From Flavobacteriales bacterium (GTDB taxonomy: Bacteria > Bacteroidota > Bacteroidia > Flavobacteriales_F > PHOS-HE28), in contig JADJXH010000003.1 in the NCBI GenBank assembly GCA_016715895.1, positions 744,001 through 808,000 on the forward strand: 64,000 nt of DNA, written 5' to 3'. Positions 61,720 to 64,000 of the stretch are shown in pieces (position 1 is the stretch's first letter; every line of letters begins with the position of its first letter). A model generated the notes under the pieces. That model did not search any database, was not told the DNA's origin, and saw only the letters and a program-made list of their open reading frames with translations. Made by a program: the position numbers and the translations under genes.

Positions 61720-63150
61720 ATGGCGTTGAGCCGTTTCTGGACCTGGATGCTGCTGCTGAGCATCGCCTACATCATGGCCATGCTGTTCAGCGGCCGCCAA
61801 TACGGGCTGGGGGCGCTGGTGAACGGCAGGCAGGGCGAGCCGATGCTGGTGAACGAGCTGGACACCCATGCGCTCGCAGGCACGGCGCTGCTGGCGGAGC
61901 TGCGAGCTGCCGGTACCACCGGCGTGCAGCGGGGCGACACCCTGTACACCGTGAACGGTGCGGGCGTGGTGAAGGTGAGCGTGGGCACGGTGCCGGCGGA
62001 CGGCCTCTTCCCCACCTGCCGCAACACGCTCACCGACCTGTGGCTGCCGCTGATCGGCTACCTCACCTTCTTCTGCGGGCTGCTGAACCTGCTGGTGGAC
62101 GCGCGCGCCATGGAGAAGGTGGCGCGGGTGCTGTCGCCCGTGTTCCACCGCATCTTCCCCGACCTGCGGAAGGACCACCCGGCCTACGGGTTCATGACCT
62201 TGAACTTCGCGGCCAACTTCCTGGGCCTGGACAGCGCGGCCACGCCCTTCGGCCTGAAGGCCATGGAGAGCATGCAGGCGGACAACCCCGACAAGGACCG
62301 GGCGACCAACGGCCAGATCATGTTCCTGTGCCTGCATGCGGCGGGCCTCACGCTGCTGCCCACGAGCATCATCGGCTACCGGGCGGCCATGGGCGCGGCC
62401 AACCCGGCGGACATCATGATCCCGCTGATCATCACCTCGTTCGTGGGGACATTGGCCGCGCTGTTCCTCGTGGCCTTCAAGCAGCGCATCAACCTGTTCA
62501 ACCTGCCGGTGATGGCCTTCGTGCTGGGCATCAGCGTCATCATCGGCGTGCTGATGGCCTACATCACAAGCCTGACGGGCGTGCACAAGTTCCACTTCAC
62601 GGACAACCTCAGCAACGGCATGCTCCTGGGCATCATCGGGCTTATCGTGGGCTTCGCCCTGTGGAAGGAGAAGCACTTCACCGAACAGGGCACCAACATG
62701 TTCGATTCCTTCGTGCACGGAGCGAAGGACGGCTTCACCACGGGCCTGCGGGTGCTGCCGTACATGATCGCCATGCTGGCGGCGCTCAGCATCTTCCGCA
62801 ACAGCGGGCTGATGGGCATCGTGATGGACGGGCTCTCGGCCGCGATGGCCGCGGTGGGCGTGGACAAGGCGGTGATCGACGCGGTGCCCGTGGCGCTGAT
62901 GCGCCCCTTCAGCGCGGGCGGCTCGCGCGGCTTCCTGCTGGACGCCATGAAGACCTACGGACCGGACAGCCTCACCGGCCAGCTGGTCTGCCTGTTCCAA
63001 GGCGCCGCCGAGACCACCTTCTATGTGGTGGCCCTGTACTTCGGCAGCGTCAGCGTGAAGGACAGCAGGTACACGCTGTGGGTGATGCTGCTCGCCGACC
63101 TGGTCTGTGTGGTGACGGCGGTGTTCGTGTGCAGCATCTACTTCGGGTGA
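61720..63150 (+). CDS. Nucleoside recognition domain membrane protein (SpmA/SpmB-like)
   Basis: 476 residues with about ten transmembrane segments. The first nucleoside-recognition Gate domain is visible as TLNFAANFLGLDSAATPFGLKAMESMQ, the second as FVHGAKDGFTTGLRVLPYMIAMLAALSIFR and DAVPVALMRPFSAGGSRGF. This is the SpmA/SpmB pair fused in one chain, as is usual in Bacteroidota. The substrate is unknown. The ATG at 61720 lies 5 nt after a CTTCTTTG box; the longer open frame upstream is spurious. Confidence 0.92.
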   Translation: MALSRFWTWMLLLSIAYIMAMLFSGRQYGLGALVNGRQGEPMLVNELDTHALAGTALLAELRAAGTTGVQRGDTLYTVNGAGVVKVSVGTVPADGLFPTCRNTLTDLWLPLIGYLTFFCGLLNLLVDARAMEKVARVLSPVFHRIFPDLRKDHPAYGFMTLNFAANFLGLDSAATPFGLKAMESMQADNPDKDRATNGQIMFLCLHAAGLTLLPTSIIGYRAAMGAANPADIMIPLIITSFVGTLAALFLVAFKQRINLFNLPVMAFVLGISVIIGVLMAYITSLTGVHKFHFTDNLSNGMLLGIIGLIVGFALWKEKHFTEQGTNMFDSFVHGAKDGFTTGLRVLPYMIAMLAALSIFRNSGLMGIVMDGLSAAMAAVGVDKAVIDAVPVALMRPFSAGGSRGFLLDAMKTYGPDSLTGQLVCLFQGAAETTFYVVALYFGSVSVKDSRYTLWVMLLADLVCVVTAVFVCSIYFG

Positions 63151-63172
63151 CCGGGCGGAGCCGGTGAAGCGC

Positions 63173-63180
63173 TTTCTTTG
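63173..63180 (+). promoter_or_regulatory. -7 box of the SET-domain gene
   Basis: TTTCTTTG, 16 nt before the ATG at 63197; matches TAnnTTTG except at position 2. Confidence 0.35.
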
Positions 63181-63196
63181 CGGCCCACTCACACCC

Positions 63197-63679
63197 ATGG
63201 GCAAGCCATACGCAGAGGACAAGATCGAGCGGCGCCGTTCCAAGATCCACGGCAACGGCGTGTTCGCCATCGCCCCCATCCGCAAAGGGGAGCTGATCGT
63301 GCAGTACAAGGGCAAAATGGTGACGCACGCGGAGGCCGACCGGCAGCACGGGGGGGATGTGACCAGCGGCCACACCTTCCTGTTCACGCTGAACGAGAAG
63401 TACATCCTCGACGCGAACGTGCGGGGCAACATCGCGCGCTGGTTGAACCACAGCTGCGCGCCGAACTGCGAAGCGCTGGTGCACGAGGACGAGGGGGGCG
63501 ACCCGAAGAAGGACAAGGTGATCATCGAGGCGCTCCGGGCGATCAAACCCGGCGAGGAGCTCACCTACGACTACGGCATCGTCCTGGAGGAGCGGCACAC
63601 CAACGCGTTGAAGCGGATCTGGGCCTGTCGATGCGGCTCGCCGAAGTGCACAGGCACCATGCTCAAGCCGAAGCGCTGA
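63197..63679 (+). CDS. SET-domain protein-lysine methyltransferase
   Basis: 160 residues covering a whole SET domain. RSKIHGNGVFAIAPIRKGELIVQYKG begins it, RWLNHSCAPNCE carries the S-adenosylmethionine and fold motif NHSC, and GEELTYDYG has the catalytic Tyr region. A post-SET Cys cluster (CRCGSPKC) binds zinc. SET domains are mainly eukaryotic but occur in several bacteria; the substrate is unknown. The start at 63197 follows a TTTCTTTG box. Confidence 0.93.
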   Translation: MGKPYAEDKIERRRSKIHGNGVFAIAPIRKGELIVQYKGKMVTHAEADRQHGGDVTSGHTFLFTLNEKYILDANVRGNIARWLNHSCAPNCEALVHEDEGGDPKKDKVIIEALRAIKPGEELTYDYGIVLEERHTNALKRIWACRCGSPKCTGTMLKPKR

Positions 63680-63724
63680 CGGCCGGGCGTCATCCTGGCA
63701 CGGCACTTGCCAAGGGGGTCGGCG

Positions 63725-63732
63725 TACTTTCG
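63725..63732 (+). promoter_or_regulatory. -7 box of lolA
   Basis: TACTTTCG, 6 nt before the ATG at 63739. Confidence 0.4.
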
Positions 63733-63738
63733 CGCCCC

Positions 63739-64000
63739 ATGAGAACCCTGCTGACCCTGTTGACCATCGGCCTGCTGGCCGCTCCCCCTGCCCACGCCCA
63801 GGACGACCCCCGCAGCAAGGCGGTGATGGACCGCCTGATCGCCAAGAACAAGGGGTACACGAGCTTCGAGGCCGACTTCAGCAGCCGCCTGGTGAACAAG
63901 GCCGGCAAGCTGGATGTGAAGCAGGAGGGCACCGTGAAGGTGAAGGGCAAGAAGTTCAACCTGGTGCTGGACAAGAACACGGTGATCAGCGACGGTGTCA
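63739..64000 (+). CDS. lolA: Outer-membrane lipoprotein carrier LolA (3' end outside window)
   Basis: 87 codons to the window edge. The signal peptide (MRTLLTLLTIGLLAAPPAHAQ) is followed by SKAVMDRLIAKNKGYTSFEADFSSRLVN and GTVKVKGKKFNLVL, which is the LolA beginning and first strands. LolA shuttles lipoproteins across the periplasm. The gene is truncated by the window end. Confidence 0.88.
   Translation, partial: MRTLLTLLTIGLLAAPPAHAQDDPRSKAVMDRLIAKNKGYTSFEADFSSRLVNKAGKLDVKQEGTVKVKGKKFNLVLDKNTVISDGV

Overview
The window comes from a high-GC member of the Bacteroidota, most likely the Flavobacteriales. Support includes type IX secretion C-terminal sorting domains on several large secreted proteins, a PorP/SprF-type outer-membrane protein beside a giant SprB-like protein, a complete Bat (aerotolerance) operon, and -7 promoter boxes of the Bacteroidota form TAnnTTTG sitting just upstream of many start codons. 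Long antisense open frames are common but are codon-bias shadows. No rRNA, CRISPR array or prophage was seen.

Layout. 1-6.3 kb: ffh (cut by the window edge), small secreted proteins, a PPOX-fold protein, an alpha/beta hydrolase, yaaA, and an ECF sigma factor overlapping a membrane-anchored GIN-domain protein. 6.8-14.1 kb: a giant SprB/PKD surface protein, its PorP/SprF partner and a TonB-dependent receptor. 14.2-18 kb: rocF-ctlX-argS, an arginine cluster. 18-22.9 kb: small membrane and barrel proteins, a frameshifted IS630-type element, a four-helix-bundle gene and a MazG-like hydrolase. 22.9-27.9 kb: two secreted T9SS proteins between repeat-rich intergenic regions. 27.9-36.3 kb: moxR-like, DUF58, a BatD-like or DUF4381-like gene, then batA to batE, nearly all overlapping. 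36.3-39.5 kb: a secreted beta-helix protein. 39.7-40.8 kb: tRNA-Arg, tRNA-Pro with three tandem tRNA-Pro-like copies, and tRNA-Ser. 40.9-43.4 kb: thiolase, an NlpC/P60 peptidase and a secreted protein. 43.4-52.4 kb: two tandem paralogous giant T9SS type B proteins. 52.7-57 kb: a lipoprotein, ftsK, a small membrane protein and a VapBC-like pair. 57-60.4 kb: a fragment mosaic, a secreted sulfatase, a membrane-protein gene split by a 189-bp MITE, and small proteins. 60.4-64 kb: a possible ncRNA, an OmpA-family lipoprotein, a nucleoside-recognition membrane protein, a SET-domain methyltransferase and the start of lolA.

The genes fit a cell investing heavily in T9SS-exported surface proteins and envelope biology, with ordinary housekeeping genes between. 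The most unusual material is non-coding: a promoter-driven array of tRNA-Pro-like copies; a MITE whose removal, with one 6-bp target duplication, restores a reading frame exactly; a toxin-antitoxin pair bracketed by duplicated fragments including the ftsK tail; and six short 'word-repeat' tracts placed at gene junctions.
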